A DNA stretch of 64,000 nt from Streptomyces catenulae (GCF_000718015.1 NZ_JODY01000037.1:1-64000), one strand, 5' to 3'; positions 9,715 through 20,792 are shown, counted from the first letter of the stretch. A program made the numbers and translations. Notes: generated from the sequence alone by a model not told the origin.

Positions 9715-10074
9715 GGCCGGGAGCTCGCTTCATGGGGGGCTGAGGGACCGGTGGACAAGGTTACGCGGAAGTGGCCGGAGACCGACCGCCGAAAGCCGCG
9801 GCAACCCGGGCCGGACCTGACCCGTAAGGGCGTGCGGTCACTCACCGGGCGCCCCTGACGTACACCCTGACGCCGCCCCCGAAGTCCGCCCGGCGGCAGG
9901 CCCCGACAGGCCCGGACGTGCGGCCGGGCGCGGGCCCGCGGGTGCTCCGGCGGACGGCTCCGGACGCGGCCCGGCGGCCCGCCGCGGGCCGGGCGGGGGC
10001 GGCGCCGTTCCGCCGCCCTGTCCGCACCTTGGCCGGAAAAGGCCCGGTGGCCGCCGGACTGCCAGACTGACGTC
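9715..10074. other. divergent intergenic region, MarR gene / ilvA
   Basis: This 360-bp stretch separates the MarR gene from ilvA. It is very GC-rich. I see no open reading frame with credible coding signal, no attenuator-like leader peptide with branched-chain residue runs, and no clear palindromic operator. Confidence 0.5.
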
Positions 10075-11334
10075 ATGCCCGACCACACGCCGTCCCCGCA
10101 CCCCGCGTCCCCCCTGGACGACGCGGTGGCGCTCACCGTCGAGGACATCCGCGAGGCCCACAAGCTGCTCTCCGGCGTCGCCCGCTCCACCGCCCTGGAG
10201 AGCAGCCGCTACCTCTCCCGGCTCATCGGCTCCCCGGTCCACCTCAAGTGCGAGAACCTCCAGCGCACCGGATCCTTCAAGATCCGTGGCGCATATGTGC
10301 GCATCGCCCGGCTGACCCCCGCCGAGCGGGCGGCCGGAGTGGTGGCGGCGAGCGCCGGGAACCACGCCCAGGGCGTGGCGCTGGCCGCCTCGCTGCTCGG
10401 GGTGGGGTCGACGGTCTTCATGCCGGTCGGCGCCCCGCTGCCGAAGGTCGCCGCGACCCGCGACTACGGCGCCGAGGTGCGGCTGCACGGCCAGGTGGTC
10501 GACGAGACGCTGGCCGCCGCCCAGGAGTACGCGCACCGCACCGGCGCGGTCTTCCTCCACCCCTTCGACCACCTCGACGTCATCGCAGGTCAGGGCAGTG
10601 TCGGCCTGGAGATCCTGGAGCAGTGCCCGGAGGTGCGCACCGTCGTGGTCGGCGTCGGCGGCGGCGGGCTGGCCGCCGGGGTGGCCGTCGCGGTCAAGGC
10701 GCTGCGCCCGGACGTCCGGGTCGTCGGCGTCCAGGCGGCGGGCGCGGCGTGCTATCCGCCGTCGCTGGCCGCCGGGCACCCGGTGGCGGTCGAGGGGCTG
10801 TCGACGATGGCCGACGGCATCAAGGTCGGGCGGCCCGGCGACGTCCCGTTCCGGATCGTGAAGGCGCTGGTGGACGAGGTCCGTACGGTCTCCGAGGACG
10901 CGCTGGCCGGGGCGCAGCTGCTCTGTCTGGAGCGGGCGAAGCTGGTGGTGGAGCCCGCCGGGGCGAGCCCGGTGGCGGCGCTGCTGAGCGACCCGGGGGC
11001 GTTCGGGGGCCCGGTCGTCGCGGTGCTGTCGGGCGGCAACGTCGATCCGCTGCTGATGCAGCGGATCCTGCGGCACGGCATGGCCGCCGCCGGTCGCTAT
11101 CTCTCGCTGCGGCTGCGGCTGACCGACCGCCCCGGGGCGCTCGCGACGCTGCTCGGCGTCCTGTCGGCGGCCGACGCCAACGTCCTCGACGTCGGCCACG
11201 TCCGCACCGGCCCGCGGCTGGGCCTGACCGAGGTCGAGGTGGAACTCCAGCTGGAGACCTCCGGCCCCGAGCACTGCGCCGAGGTCACGACGGCGCTGCG
11301 GGACGCGGGCTACACGGTGTCGGAAGCGGAGTGA
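10075..11334 (+). CDS. ilvA: threonine ammonia-lyase (threonine dehydratase)
   Basis: PLP enzyme that deaminates threonine to 2-oxobutanoate, the first step to isoleucine; also used in catabolism. The 419-aa protein has the PLP lysine in QRTGSFKIRGAY (K near residue 69), the glycine-rich phosphate loop VGVGGGGLAAG and SGGNVDPLL. Residues from about 340 form an ACT domain (RLRLTDRPGALATLLGVLSAADANVLDV), as in single-ACT-domain threonine deaminases. It converges on greA across a long perfect hairpin. Confidence 0.93.
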   Translation: MPDHTPSPHPASPLDDAVALTVEDIREAHKLLSGVARSTALESSRYLSRLIGSPVHLKCENLQRTGSFKIRGAYVRIARLTPAERAAGVVAASAGNHAQGVALAASLLGVGSTVFMPVGAPLPKVAATRDYGAEVRLHGQVVDETLAAAQEYAHRTGAVFLHPFDHLDVIAGQGSVGLEILEQCPEVRTVVVGVGGGGLAAGVAVAVKALRPDVRVVGVQAAGAACYPPSLAAGHPVAVEGLSTMADGIKVGRPGDVPFRIVKALVDEVRTVSEDALAGAQLLCLERAKLVVEPAGASPVAALLSDPGAFGGPVVAVLSGGNVDPLLMQRILRHGMAAAGRYLSLRLRLTDRPGALATLLGVLSAADANVLDVGHVRTGPRLGLTEVEVELQLETSGPEHCAEVTTALRDAGYTVSEAE

Positions 11335-11385
11335 GAGGGGCCGGGGCCCGGGGCGTCTTAGCGGCTCCCGACCGGCCCCGGACAC

Positions 11386-11426
11386 GGGGAAGCGGCCCGG
11401 AGCATCGCGCTCCGGGCCGCTTCCCC
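11386..11426. terminator. bidirectional terminator hairpin, ilvA / greA
   Basis: A perfect GC-rich stem of about 18 bp (GGGGAAGCGGCCCGGAGC against its complement ending TTCCCC) with a tiny loop, placed between the convergent ilvA and greA genes. Confidence 0.8.
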
Positions 11427-11456
11427 GCGTCGTGTATCAGCCGGAATACGGCGTGA

Positions 11457-11954
11457 TCAGCCCGAGTACGGCTTGGCGTCGAGGATCTTCACGCTGGCCT
11501 TCTTGCCGTTGGGGAGCTCGTACTCCGCGTCGGCGCCGACCTTCTTGCCGTTCACGCCCTCGCCCAGCGGGGACTGCGGGGAGTACGTCTCGATGTCCGC
11601 GCTGGCGTACTCGCGCGAGGCGAGCAGGAACTCCAGGGTGTCGTCCGGGTCTCCGTCGAACGCGATGGTGACGACCATGCCGGGAGCGACGACACCGGTG
11701 GCGGCGGGGGCCTCGCCGACCTTCGCGGTCTGCAGCAGCTGGGTGAGCTGGCGCACGCGAAGCTCCTGCTTGCCCTGCTCCTCCTTGGCCGCGTGGTACC
11801 CGGCGTTCTCCTTCAGGTCACCTTCCTCGCGGGCCGCCGCGATCTTCTCGGTGATCTCGGCGCGTGCGGGACCAGACAGGTACTCCAGCTCGGCCTTGAG
11901 CTGGTCGTACGCCTCCTGGGTCAGCCAGGTGACGCTTTCGCTGGTCTGGGTCAC
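11457..11954 (-). CDS. greA: transcription elongation factor GreA
   Basis: Stimulates the RNA cleavage activity of backtracked RNA polymerase. The 165-aa protein has the N-terminal coiled coil (LTQEAYDQLKAELEYL, then EKIAAAREEGDLKENAGYHAAKEEQ with the acidic tip residues DLKEN) and the C-terminal FKBP-like domain with SPLGEGVNGKKVGA. GTG 11954 is preferred to the upstream in-frame start because GAGGAG precedes it and the length then matches Streptomyces GreA. Confidence 0.95.
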   Translation of the reverse strand: MTQTSESVTWLTQEAYDQLKAELEYLSGPARAEITEKIAAAREEGDLKENAGYHAAKEEQGKQELRVRQLTQLLQTAKVGEAPAATGVVAPGMVVTIAFDGDPDDTLEFLLASREYASADIETYSPQSPLGEGVNGKKVGADAEYELPNGKKASVKILDAKPYSG

Positions 11955-12036
11955 AGGTGCTCCTCGTCGGTACTGGGGATAAATCAAACGCCCTACCAGG
12001 GAAGGATTGCGCCTTCACGGGTGGGCGAAACCACGA

Positions 12037-12042
12037 GCCTAA
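12037..12042 (-). promoter_or_regulatory. candidate -10 element for greA
   Basis: On the minus strand the sequence TTGTTAGGCTCG contains TAGGCT, close to the Streptomyces housekeeping -10 consensus, about 85 bp upstream of the greA start. A convincing -35 was not identified. Confidence 0.35.
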
Positions 12043-12175
12043 CAATTCCGGCACAAAACGGGGAAGAGGAAATTGCCAGGGAACCTCCCTGAGCGGGAAA
12101 CCCCCAGGTCACGGGCGGTGCCCAGGCGCCGGGCCGGTGATCACCCGGGCATGCCGGGGGCCCGGGGTCCCGCGC

Positions 12176-12592
12176 TCAGTGACCGCCGGAGGGGGCGGAC
12201 GTGCAGCCGACCAGCTCCGCCGCCGTCGCCTTGCCCGTCGTCCGCAGGGTCACCTCGGTGTCGATCTGCTCCCCGCGCCCGCCGACGGTGACGTCCTTCC
12301 GTCCCACCTCGGCCTTGTCCTTGGAGAGCAACCGCAGCGTGCACACGCCCGTGGCGTCCCGGTCCTTGACGACCTCCAGATGCACCTTCACCGTGCCGTC
12401 CGGCACGCCTTCCCAGGTGATCACCCGGCCGCTGACCTTCTCACCGCCGATGTACGAGACCCCGCTCCAGACGACCACGCCGAGCAGCACCGCCCCCAGC
12501 ACCCCGCCGAGGATCTTCAGCCCCCGGTCGTTCCGGCCGTTGGAGGACCTGCCGTAGCGGCCCTCGGGAAGCCCGTCGCGTACCGCGGTCAT
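12176..12592 (-). CDS. DUF4307 family membrane protein
   Basis: Small actinobacterial protein of unknown function, 138 aa. After a short basic cytoplasmic N-terminus there is one transmembrane helix (GVLGAVLLGVVVWSGVSYI, about residues 30-48) and an extracytoplasmic beta-rich domain with two cysteines (GVCTLRL and LVGCTS). The family is regularly found beside mca in actinomycetes, as here, where the genes are divergent with about 130 bp between. Role unknown. Confidence 0.88.
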   Translation of the reverse strand: MTAVRDGLPEGRYGRSSNGRNDRGLKILGGVLGAVLLGVVVWSGVSYIGGEKVSGRVITWEGVPDGTVKVHLEVVKDRDATGVCTLRLLSKDKAEVGRKDVTVGGRGEQIDTEVTLRTTGKATAAELVGCTSAPSGGH

Positions 12593-12722
12593 GCTCTGTC
12601 CTCCTGCTACCGGGGCCGGGAAACGTCCGGCCTCGTGGGTTCCCCGAACGGGGAATACACGGCCCCCTCGCTTCGGTCACTATAGGAGGCATCTTCTCCC
12701 AGCCTTTACTGAGGATCGAGTC

Positions 12723-13595
12723 TTGACTGAGCAGCTGCGATTGATGGCGGTCCACGCCCACCCCGACGACGAGTCGAGCAAGGGTGCGGCCACCATGGCC
12801 AAGTACGTGTCCGAGGGGGTGGACGTGCTGGTCGCCACCTGCACGGGCGGGGAGCGGGGCTCCATCCTCAACCCCAAGCTCCAGGGCGACCCGTACATCG
12901 AGGAGCACATCCACGAGGTCCGTAAGAAGGAGATGGACGAGGCCCGGGAGATCCTGGGCGTCAAGCAGGAGTGGCTCGGCTTCGTCGACTCCGGGCTCCC
13001 CGAGGGGGACCCGCTGCCGCCGCTGCCGGACGGCTGCTTCGCCCTTCAGGACGTCGAGGCGGCGGCCGAGCCGCTGGTGAAGCTGATCCGCTCGTTCAAG
13101 CCGCAGGTGATCACGACCTACGACGAGAACGGCGGTTACCCGCACCCCGACCACATCATGACCCACAAGATCACGATGGTGGCCTTCGAGGCGGCCGGGG
13201 ACCCGGAGAAGTACCCCAACGCCGGTGAGCCCTGGCAGCCGCAGAAGCTCTACTACAACCAGGGCTTCAACCGCCCCCGCACCGTCGCCCTCCACGAGGC
13301 GCTGCTCGCCCGCGGTCTGGAGTCCCCGTACGGCGAGTGGCTGGAGCGCTGGAAGCAGTTCGAACAGCGCGAACGCACCCTGACCACGTATGTTCCCTGC
13401 GCCGACTTCTTCGAGGTGCGGGACAAGGCGCTGATCGCGCACGCCACGCAGATCGACCCCGACGGCGGCTGGTTCCGCGTCCCGATGGACATCCAGCAGG
13501 AGGTCTGGCCGACGGAGGAGTACGAGCTGGCGAAGTCGCTCGTGGACACTTCCCTCCCCGAGGACGACCTCTTCGCGGGCATCCGCAACAATTGA
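12723..13595 (+). CDS. mca: mycothiol S-conjugate amidase
   Basis: Zinc amidase that cleaves mycothiol S-conjugates of electrophiles to release mercapturates for export, part of actinobacterial thiol detoxification. The 290-aa protein has the LmbE/PIG-L zinc motif HAHPDDESSKGA near the N-terminus and the later HPDHIM. Further family stretches include CTGGERGSILNP and TTYDENGGYPHPDH. The TTG at 12723 follows GAGGATCGA and gives the family's usual N-terminus. The MshB paralogue is less similar to the C-terminal part, so Mca is preferred. Confidence 0.93.
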   Translation: MTEQLRLMAVHAHPDDESSKGAATMAKYVSEGVDVLVATCTGGERGSILNPKLQGDPYIEEHIHEVRKKEMDEAREILGVKQEWLGFVDSGLPEGDPLPPLPDGCFALQDVEAAAEPLVKLIRSFKPQVITTYDENGGYPHPDHIMTHKITMVAFEAAGDPEKYPNAGEPWQPQKLYYNQGFNRPRTVALHEALLARGLESPYGEWLERWKQFEQRERTLTTYVPCADFFEVRDKALIAHATQIDPDGGWFRVPMDIQQEVWPTEEYELAKSLVDTSLPEDDLFAGIRNN

Positions 13596-13599
13596 CCTC

Positions 13600-13851
13600 A
13601 TGATGAGCGCGACCAGCACCCTCGCCCTGACGCACTTCGTCGCCCTTGCCGACTCGTTCGACAAGGACAAGGTGACCCCCGGCATCCTCGGCTTCATCGT
13701 CTTCGCGGTCATCGGCGGCGCCGTATGGCTGCTGATGAAGTCCATGAACCGCCACATGGGCAAGGTGGACTTCGAGGAGAAGGAAGCGGCGACCGCTTCC
13801 GCCACCGGCTCCACCGCCTCCGCCCCCAAGGGAGAGGCGGAAGCCGGCTGA
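13600..13851 (+). CDS. small membrane protein downstream of mca
   Basis: An 83-aa protein starting 4 bp after the mca stop (second ATG at 13603), so probably translated with it. It has an N-terminal amphipathic part, one transmembrane helix (GILGFIVFAVIGGAVWLLMKSM), and a charged, Ala/Ser/Thr-rich tail. I do not know its function; small membrane proteins in this position are conserved in Streptomyces and its pairing with mca suggests an accessory role. Confidence 0.75.
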   Translation: MMSATSTLALTHFVALADSFDKDKVTPGILGFIVFAVIGGAVWLLMKSMNRHMGKVDFEEKEAATASATGSTASAPKGEAEAG

Positions 13852-14118
13852 TCCCTTGACCGGCTGATCCCTCGGCCGGGACCCGGGCGGGGGTGCCCGG
13901 GGCCCGGCCGAGGGCGGCCGTTCCGGTGGGCGGTTGCGCTCGGTAGCCGGGCGGCCCGGAGCGGGTGACCCTCCGGCGCCCGGGGGCGTACGCGCACCCG
14001 CCGCCGGGGCCGCGTCCCCGGCGGCGGACCCGTCGGCCCGGCCCCCGCGCGTTCCCCGCGCGCCGCCACGCCGCCCCGCGCCCCACCGCCCCCGCTCCCC
14101 GTACGCGAGGATGGCCCC

Positions 14119-14247
14119 ATGGCCAACCGACTCGCGCACGCCACCTCGCCGTATCTGCTCCAACACGCCGACAACCCCGTCGACTGGTGGCCCTGGGAGG
14201 CCGCGGCGTTCGAGGAGGCGCGGCGGCGGGATGTGCCGGTGTTTTGA
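14119..14247 (+). pseudogene. truncated 5' stub of the yyaL/DUF255 gene
   Basis: Reads 42 codons from ATG ([20 protein letters not shown]) with a GAGG ribosome site just before, then hits TGA right after the sequence shared with the full gene at 17624 ends. It looks like the original start of that gene: it has its own leader and the ordinary N-terminus, while the downstream copy has a different first seven codons. The stub was cut off by insertion of the 3.5-kb element and is unlikely to be functional. Confidence 0.85.
14143..14237 (+). repeat. 95-bp direct repeat, left copy
   Basis: Identical over 95 bp to 17645-17739. It covers codons 9-40 of the yyaL stub, from ACCTCGCCG to GATGTGCC. Immediately outside it the two copies differ. 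It marks the left junction of the inserted element. Confidence 0.95.
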
Positions 14248-14574
14248 GCGCGCGGTACTGCGCTATTCATCGGTGCAGCAGTGAAGACAACCCGGTAGCC
14301 CTGGCAACAAGGGTGATAGAACCGCGTGCTGCCAGAAGTCTGAAACTGGGTCATGCCTGACTGTCATGCCGCCGACATGGCGTTTTGCTGGGGTCGTGCG
14401 TCACGGGCCCCGACAGGTGGGAACGACGTGGCAGTGGCCCCAGGCTACGAGCTTGTCTCACGTCCAGGTCCGAGCGTGGAGCCTGGCAGCAGCCAGTCCC
14501 TGTCTGAGAGCGAACTAACGTAGCCTCTGATTCGGAGCCTTCATCCCGACGGAATCAACCCTACGGAGCATGGA
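14248..14574 (+). other. left non-coding end of the element, DUF262 gene promoter region
   Basis: These 327 bp separate the stub stop codon from the DUF262 start. No credible reading frame is present. The region must hold the promoter of the two-gene cassette; a GGAG ribosome site lies at 14565-14568. I see no CRISPR repeat, no tRNA and no clear long palindrome. Confidence 0.55.
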
Positions 14575-16308
14575 ATGTCTGGCACTGAACCCAGTCTTGA
14601 TACTCAGCCCAGCGCCGACACGTACGAGTTGGGGACACTGGTACCTCTCGCGTGGGAGGGAAAGGTCCGGGTGCCACATTTCCAGCGGGGCTTCCGCTGG
14701 AAGTCTAAGGACGTACTCCGACTCTTTGACAGTATTGTACGAGGCTACCCGATCGGTAACTTGCTCCTCTGGGTCCGAAGGTCCCCTGCCGACACCATTA
14801 AATTGGGTAATCTTGAGATCGATGCGCCGGCCACCGATGAAGCATTTTGGGTTGTCGACGGGCAGCAGCGACTTACGAGCTTGGCAAATGCTCTCAGCGT
14901 TGAGGGAAATAAGCATGCGCCGTTCAATGTTGTCTACGATCTCAAAGATGAAAAATTCATTGAGGCGCCGAGGAATGGTCTTGAAGCGCATCAGATTGAC
15001 GTGCCAACGCTATTCAACGGCCGCCGCCTCCTGAGTTGGTTTAGAACTCAAGGGCCCAACGCTGAAGATTACTACGATAAAGCCGAAGTCGTGTCGACGA
15101 AGCTACGCCAGTACAAAGTTCCCGCGTACCTGGTGCGTCAGGATGACCTGAAAATCCTGACTGATATTTTTGATCGCATGAACAGTCACGGTCGCAAGCT
15201 AAACCGTGCAGAGATCTTCAGCGCCCTTAACTCTGGGATCGAAGAAGGATTCCAGGACCGATTGAACTTCTCCACGATTGCGGACAATGTGGCTTCGGAG
15301 ACGCTCTTCGGTACTATCGATGTGAATACGGTACTGGCTGCTTTCCTTGCTCGTCGAGGGCCTGACCCCACACGCGAGATTCGTGGCGAGATGAGTCGAC
15401 AGGCAGAGTTCGATGAGGATGAGCAAACCGCATACAGTCAAGTGCAAGATGCTTTGGTGCGAGCTGTTACATTCCTAATCGAAGAAGCGGGTGTTCCGCA
15501 CATTGTGATGCTCCCATATCGGGCGCAGCTGGTGGTTCTGGCGCGCTTCTTTGCGCACTTCCCGAGTCCCGGAAATAACTCACTGCGGCTGCTGCGGCGA
15601 CTTTTCTGGCGACTATCTGTGGATGGTCCGACGATTTTCCGAGGAAGCTTTACGACTTTCAGTCGGACTCTGTGCAGTCGCATCAAACCTGGCGACGAGG
15701 ATGGATCGCTGCAGGCATTGCTTAATACCACCAAGGGTGCGGTGCGTTCCAGGCCTAGCCTTCAACAGTTCCGTACCAATGATGCAAGTACGCGAATTAC
15801 ACTCTGCTCTTGGTGGGCGCTGCGTCCCCGTTCTCTGGAGACGGGCGACCCAGCGGATCTTCAAAGCCTTTCGAGTCTGCTGGGAGATGAGCAAACGGCG
15901 GCACTCGCCACTCCGTACGTGTATCCCCGCCTCCAGGGAAAAAAGGAACGAGAGATGCGTCTTGCCGCCGCGAACCGCCTTTTCATTCCCTTCGATGAGA
16001 TGCGTCCGACTGAAATGTCACGATTCCTCTCTATGCCTCGCATCGATATTAGTGCCCCCCTTCAAGAGATGATTCTGCGGTCTCACTTGATCGGCGAGCA
16101 AGCAGTCGAAGCCCTGGCTCGGGATGATCGATCCGAGTTTCTTAGGGTTCGTCAGGAATCCATCCAGTCCCACCTGGAATCGTTCCTCGGCAGGATGGCC
16201 GAGTGGGATTACGAGGATACGCCCACACTAGACCAAATGGATCTCGATGATGACGAGGAGGAGTTGACAGAGCAAGACTTCGACCTCTCCGATGATAGGT
16301 TGCGCTAG
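14575..16308 (+). CDS. DUF262 domain protein
   Basis: A 577-aa protein with the DUF262 (ParB/sulfiredoxin-like) N-terminal fold seen in GmrS, the nuclease part of the modification-dependent GmrSD systems, and in other phage-defence genes. Key features: PHFQRGFRWKSKDVLRLFDSI (about residues 33-53) and the family motif VVDGQQRLTSL (about 93-103). In the family the DGQQR motif is linked to nucleotide binding or hydrolysis. The second half is helical without a recognised DUF1524 HNH motif, and the C-terminus is highly acidic (DDDEEELTEQDFDLSDD). GGAG precedes the ATG by 6 nt. The HipA-like gene follows after 28 bp, so the pair should be co-transcribed. Lower GC than the flanking core genes. Confidence 0.85.
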   Translation: MSGTEPSLDTQPSADTYELGTLVPLAWEGKVRVPHFQRGFRWKSKDVLRLFDSIVRGYPIGNLLLWVRRSPADTIKLGNLEIDAPATDEAFWVVDGQQRLTSLANALSVEGNKHAPFNVVYDLKDEKFIEAPRNGLEAHQIDVPTLFNGRRLLSWFRTQGPNAEDYYDKAEVVSTKLRQYKVPAYLVRQDDLKILTDIFDRMNSHGRKLNRAEIFSALNSGIEEGFQDRLNFSTIADNVASETLFGTIDVNTVLAAFLARRGPDPTREIRGEMSRQAEFDEDEQTAYSQVQDALVRAVTFLIEEAGVPHIVMLPYRAQLVVLARFFAHFPSPGNNSLRLLRRLFWRLSVDGPTIFRGSFTTFSRTLCSRIKPGDEDGSLQALLNTTKGAVRSRPSLQQFRTNDASTRITLCSWWALRPRSLETGDPADLQSLSSLLGDEQTAALATPYVYPRLQGKKEREMRLAAANRLFIPFDEMRPTEMSRFLSMPRIDISAPLQEMILRSHLIGEQAVEALARDDRSEFLRVRQESIQSHLESFLGRMAEWDYEDTPTLDQMDLDDDEEELTEQDFDLSDDRLR

Positions 16309-16336
16309 TCGCATCTGATGCCTCCGAAAGAAAAAT

Positions 16337-17596
16337 ATGTCCAGTTCTCCGGAGATTTTTCACGCCGTCTTTCTTCATGAGACTCGCGTGGGCACCCTCT
16401 GCCAGCGCGGCGATCACACTCGCTTCGTCTTTAACCAGGACTACCTTGACTCTCCGCATCGCCCTGTGCTGGGTCTCCGCTTTGAGGAGAATCTGACGGC
16501 CTCGTATTCAGCAGCTCTCCGCCTCCCCTGCTGGTTCTCTAACCTGCTTCCCGAAGGCCCGCTTCGGGAATGGATCGCTGAAGACCGAGGCGTCTCATTG
16601 GACCGTGAGATGGAGCTGTTGGCCCAAGTGGGTCACGACCTTCCTGGAGCTGTGCAGGTGTTGCCCGCACGGGGGCCGGATGACGGATGGTCATGGGAAG
16701 AAGCAGACGCCGCGAGAATGTCCCGGGCGACTTCGGGAAATCAGGAGTACTCCTCGCCGTGGCGGTTCTCACTTGCTGGCGTCGCCCTTAAATTCTCCAT
16801 GCTGGCACGCGGTGATCGCCTAACTGTTCCATCGGGCGGCGAACTTGGCGATTGGCTGGTTAAATTCCCGGATTACCGCCACCCGCAGGTTCCGCGTAAC
16901 GAGCACGCCATGATGTCGCTGGCAGCCTGCGTCGGCATTAATGTGCCTGAAGTGCGTCTAGTGCACCGAGATGAACTGCGCGATGTCCCTGACCGCATGT
17001 GGCCGAATGAAGAGGAGTGGGCATATGCGGTGCGTCGCTTTGACCGCGCTTCAAGCCCAGGAAGTCCCCGAACCCATATTGAAGACTTCGCTCAGATCAA
17101 AGACGTCTACTCTGCTGAAAAGTACAATTCTTCTTTCGAAACGGTTGCATCTTACGCGTATCGTGGAAGAGATCTAGAAAGTCTGCGTGAGGCGGCCCGA
17201 CGGATTTCCTTTGCCGTGGCCATCGGAAACGGTGACGCTCACCTGAAGAACTGGTCGCTGATCTACCATGGGCGCATTTCGCCCAGCCTCTCACCCGCGT
17301 ATGACATAGTATCTACGATTCCTTACGCGCCATTTGGTGAAGAGGAGGACCTAGGGCTCAAGCTGGGCGGCAGTAAGCGATTTGAAGTCGTCACAGCAGC
17401 GTCCTTCTCCCGCCTTGAAAGTCGACTGGATAACCGCTTCGGAAGTACGGGAGCTCAGCTTGGTGATGTGGCGGCAAACACTGCTGCACGGGTTGCTGAA
17501 GCGTGGCCTGAATTCGAACCCCTCCTCGTTGATTCTCCGAAAATGCAGCGTTCCATCACGAATTGGATCGCAGCCACCGTGCCCCGCCTGAGCTGA
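16337..17596 (+). CDS. HipA-like serine/threonine kinase
   Basis: A 419-aa protein with the HipA kinase layout. The N-terminal subdomain contains LLPEGPLREWIAE; the segment SLAGVALKFSM near residue 145 matches HipA's SIAGAQEK P-loop; LVKFPD near 174-179 supplies the likely ATP lysine; NGDAHLKNWSL near 298 holds the catalytic Asp and metal-binding Asn; SPAYDIVST near 320 supplies the second metal Asp. All key kinase residues therefore look intact. E. coli HipA phosphorylates glutamyl-tRNA synthetase and is held by the HipB antitoxin; no HipB is present here and the partner gene is DUF262. Its stop is only 27 bp before the rebuilt yyaL start. Confidence 0.87.
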   Translation: MSSSPEIFHAVFLHETRVGTLCQRGDHTRFVFNQDYLDSPHRPVLGLRFEENLTASYSAALRLPCWFSNLLPEGPLREWIAEDRGVSLDREMELLAQVGHDLPGAVQVLPARGPDDGWSWEEADAARMSRATSGNQEYSSPWRFSLAGVALKFSMLARGDRLTVPSGGELGDWLVKFPDYRHPQVPRNEHAMMSLAACVGINVPEVRLVHRDELRDVPDRMWPNEEEWAYAVRRFDRASSPGSPRTHIEDFAQIKDVYSAEKYNSSFETVASYAYRGRDLESLREAARRISFAVAIGNGDAHLKNWSLIYHGRISPSLSPAYDIVSTIPYAPFGEEEDLGLKLGGSKRFEVVTAASFSRLESRLDNRFGSTGAQLGDVAANTAARVAEAWPEFEPLLVDSPKMQRSITNWIAATVPRLS

Positions 17597-17623
17597 GGAG
17601 ATCATTGTGAGAGGCTGGATCAC

Positions 17624-19677
<2,054 letters not shown>

Positions 19678-19678
<1 letters not shown>

Positions 19679-19706
19679 GGAGGGGCGGGCGGGCGGCGCC
19701 CCTCCT
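19678..19706 (+). terminator. terminator hairpin after the yyaL-like gene
   Basis: AGGAGGGGCG (19678-19687) pairs with CGCCCCTCCT (19697-19706) directly after the stop codon. A second short hairpin, CTCCGTC-GAAA-GACGGAG (19734-19751), with a GNRA-type loop follows before the next gene. Confidence 0.65.
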
Positions 19707-19787
19707 ACGGGCGCGCCCCCTAGGTCCGAAGCGCTCCGTCGAAAGACGGAGTTGACGCCGGGTGGGAATCGGGCGTGAGATCGAGCC

Positions 19788-20792
19788 ATGACGCAGCGCA
19801 CCGCACGTGAAGTCCATCTGACGGCCCGTCCCGAGGGGCCGGTCACCGACGCGCTCTTCGAGATCGTGGAGGTGCCGGTCCCCGAGCCCGCGCCCGGGCA
19901 GGTCCTGGTGCGCAACACCCTGATGAGCGTCGCCGCCGTGATGCGCACCCTCATGGACGAGTCCAGCGTGGTGCCGCTCACGCCGTTCGCGCTGGGTGAG
20001 CCGCTGAGCGGACCGGCCGTCGGCGAGGTCGTCGCCGCGCCCGGCGGCGAGGTGGCCGTCGGCGCGCTGGTGCAGCACCGCCTGGGCTGGCGCGAGTACG
20101 CGCTGGTGGACGCCGCGGCCGTGCAGCGGCTCGACCCGGCGGAGCTGCCCGACCCGGCCGCCCATCTCTCCCAGGGCCCCACCGCGTGGATGGGCGTCGT
20201 CCGGGGCGCCGAGGTGCGGCCCGGGGACACCGTGTTCATCAGCGGCGCGGCCGGTGGCGTCGGCTCGCTGGCCGGGCAGATCGCCCGGGCGCAGGGCGCC
20301 GCCCGGGTCATCGGCAGCACCGGTTCGCAGGCCAAGGCCGACCAGTTGGTCGAGCACCTCGGCTACGACGCCGTGGTGCTCCGGGGCGCCGGTCCGTTCG
20401 AGGAGGAGCTGCGCCGGGTCGCCCCGGAGGGCGTCGACGCGGTCTTCGACAACGTCGGCGGGGAGCAGCTGCGCGCCGCGTTCGCGGTGGCCAACCGCGG
20501 GGCCCGGATCGCGGTCGTCGGCTCGCTCGCCGCGCAGATGGACGGGCGCGGCTCGGCCCCGCTGGAGATCGACACGCTCTCGCTGCTCGGCCGGGGCATC
20601 ACGCTGCGCGGTGTCGCCCTCCACGACCACCTGGACCTGATCCCGGAGTGGAACGCCCGCTTCGGCAAGGGCCTTCGGGACGGCACGTTCACCTTCCCGC
20701 ACAGCCGTCTGCACGGCATCGAGCAGGCGCCGACCGCGCTGCGGGAGCTGACCGAGGGACGTCATATGGGCGCGGTGATCGTGGAGTTGTGA
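19788..20792 (+). CDS. MDR-family NADP-dependent oxidoreductase
   Basis: Zinc-free medium-chain dehydrogenase/reductase, 334 aa, of the leukotriene B4 12-hydroxydehydrogenase / curcumin-reductase branch. After the GroES-like N-terminal part it has the Rossmann loop SGAAGGVGSLAGQIA, NADP-binding GSTGSQAKAD and the branch-typical FDNVGGEQLRAAF. It should reduce activated double bonds of enones using NADPH. The physiological substrate is not evident from the neighbours. Confidence 0.88.
   Translation: MTQRTAREVHLTARPEGPVTDALFEIVEVPVPEPAPGQVLVRNTLMSVAAVMRTLMDESSVVPLTPFALGEPLSGPAVGEVVAAPGGEVAVGALVQHRLGWREYALVDAAAVQRLDPAELPDPAAHLSQGPTAWMGVVRGAEVRPGDTVFISGAAGGVGSLAGQIARAQGAARVIGSTGSQAKADQLVEHLGYDAVVLRGAGPFEEELRRVAPEGVDAVFDNVGGEQLRAAFAVANRGARIAVVGSLAAQMDGRGSAPLEIDTLSLLGRGITLRGVALHDHLDLIPEWNARFGKGLRDGTFTFPHSRLHGIEQAPTALRELTEGRHMGAVIVEL

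Noticed and set aside
14248..14574. Integrase, transposase or tRNA attachment site in the cassette
   Set aside because: No reading frame of useful length, no tRNA-like cloverleaf and no terminal inverted repeats were found.
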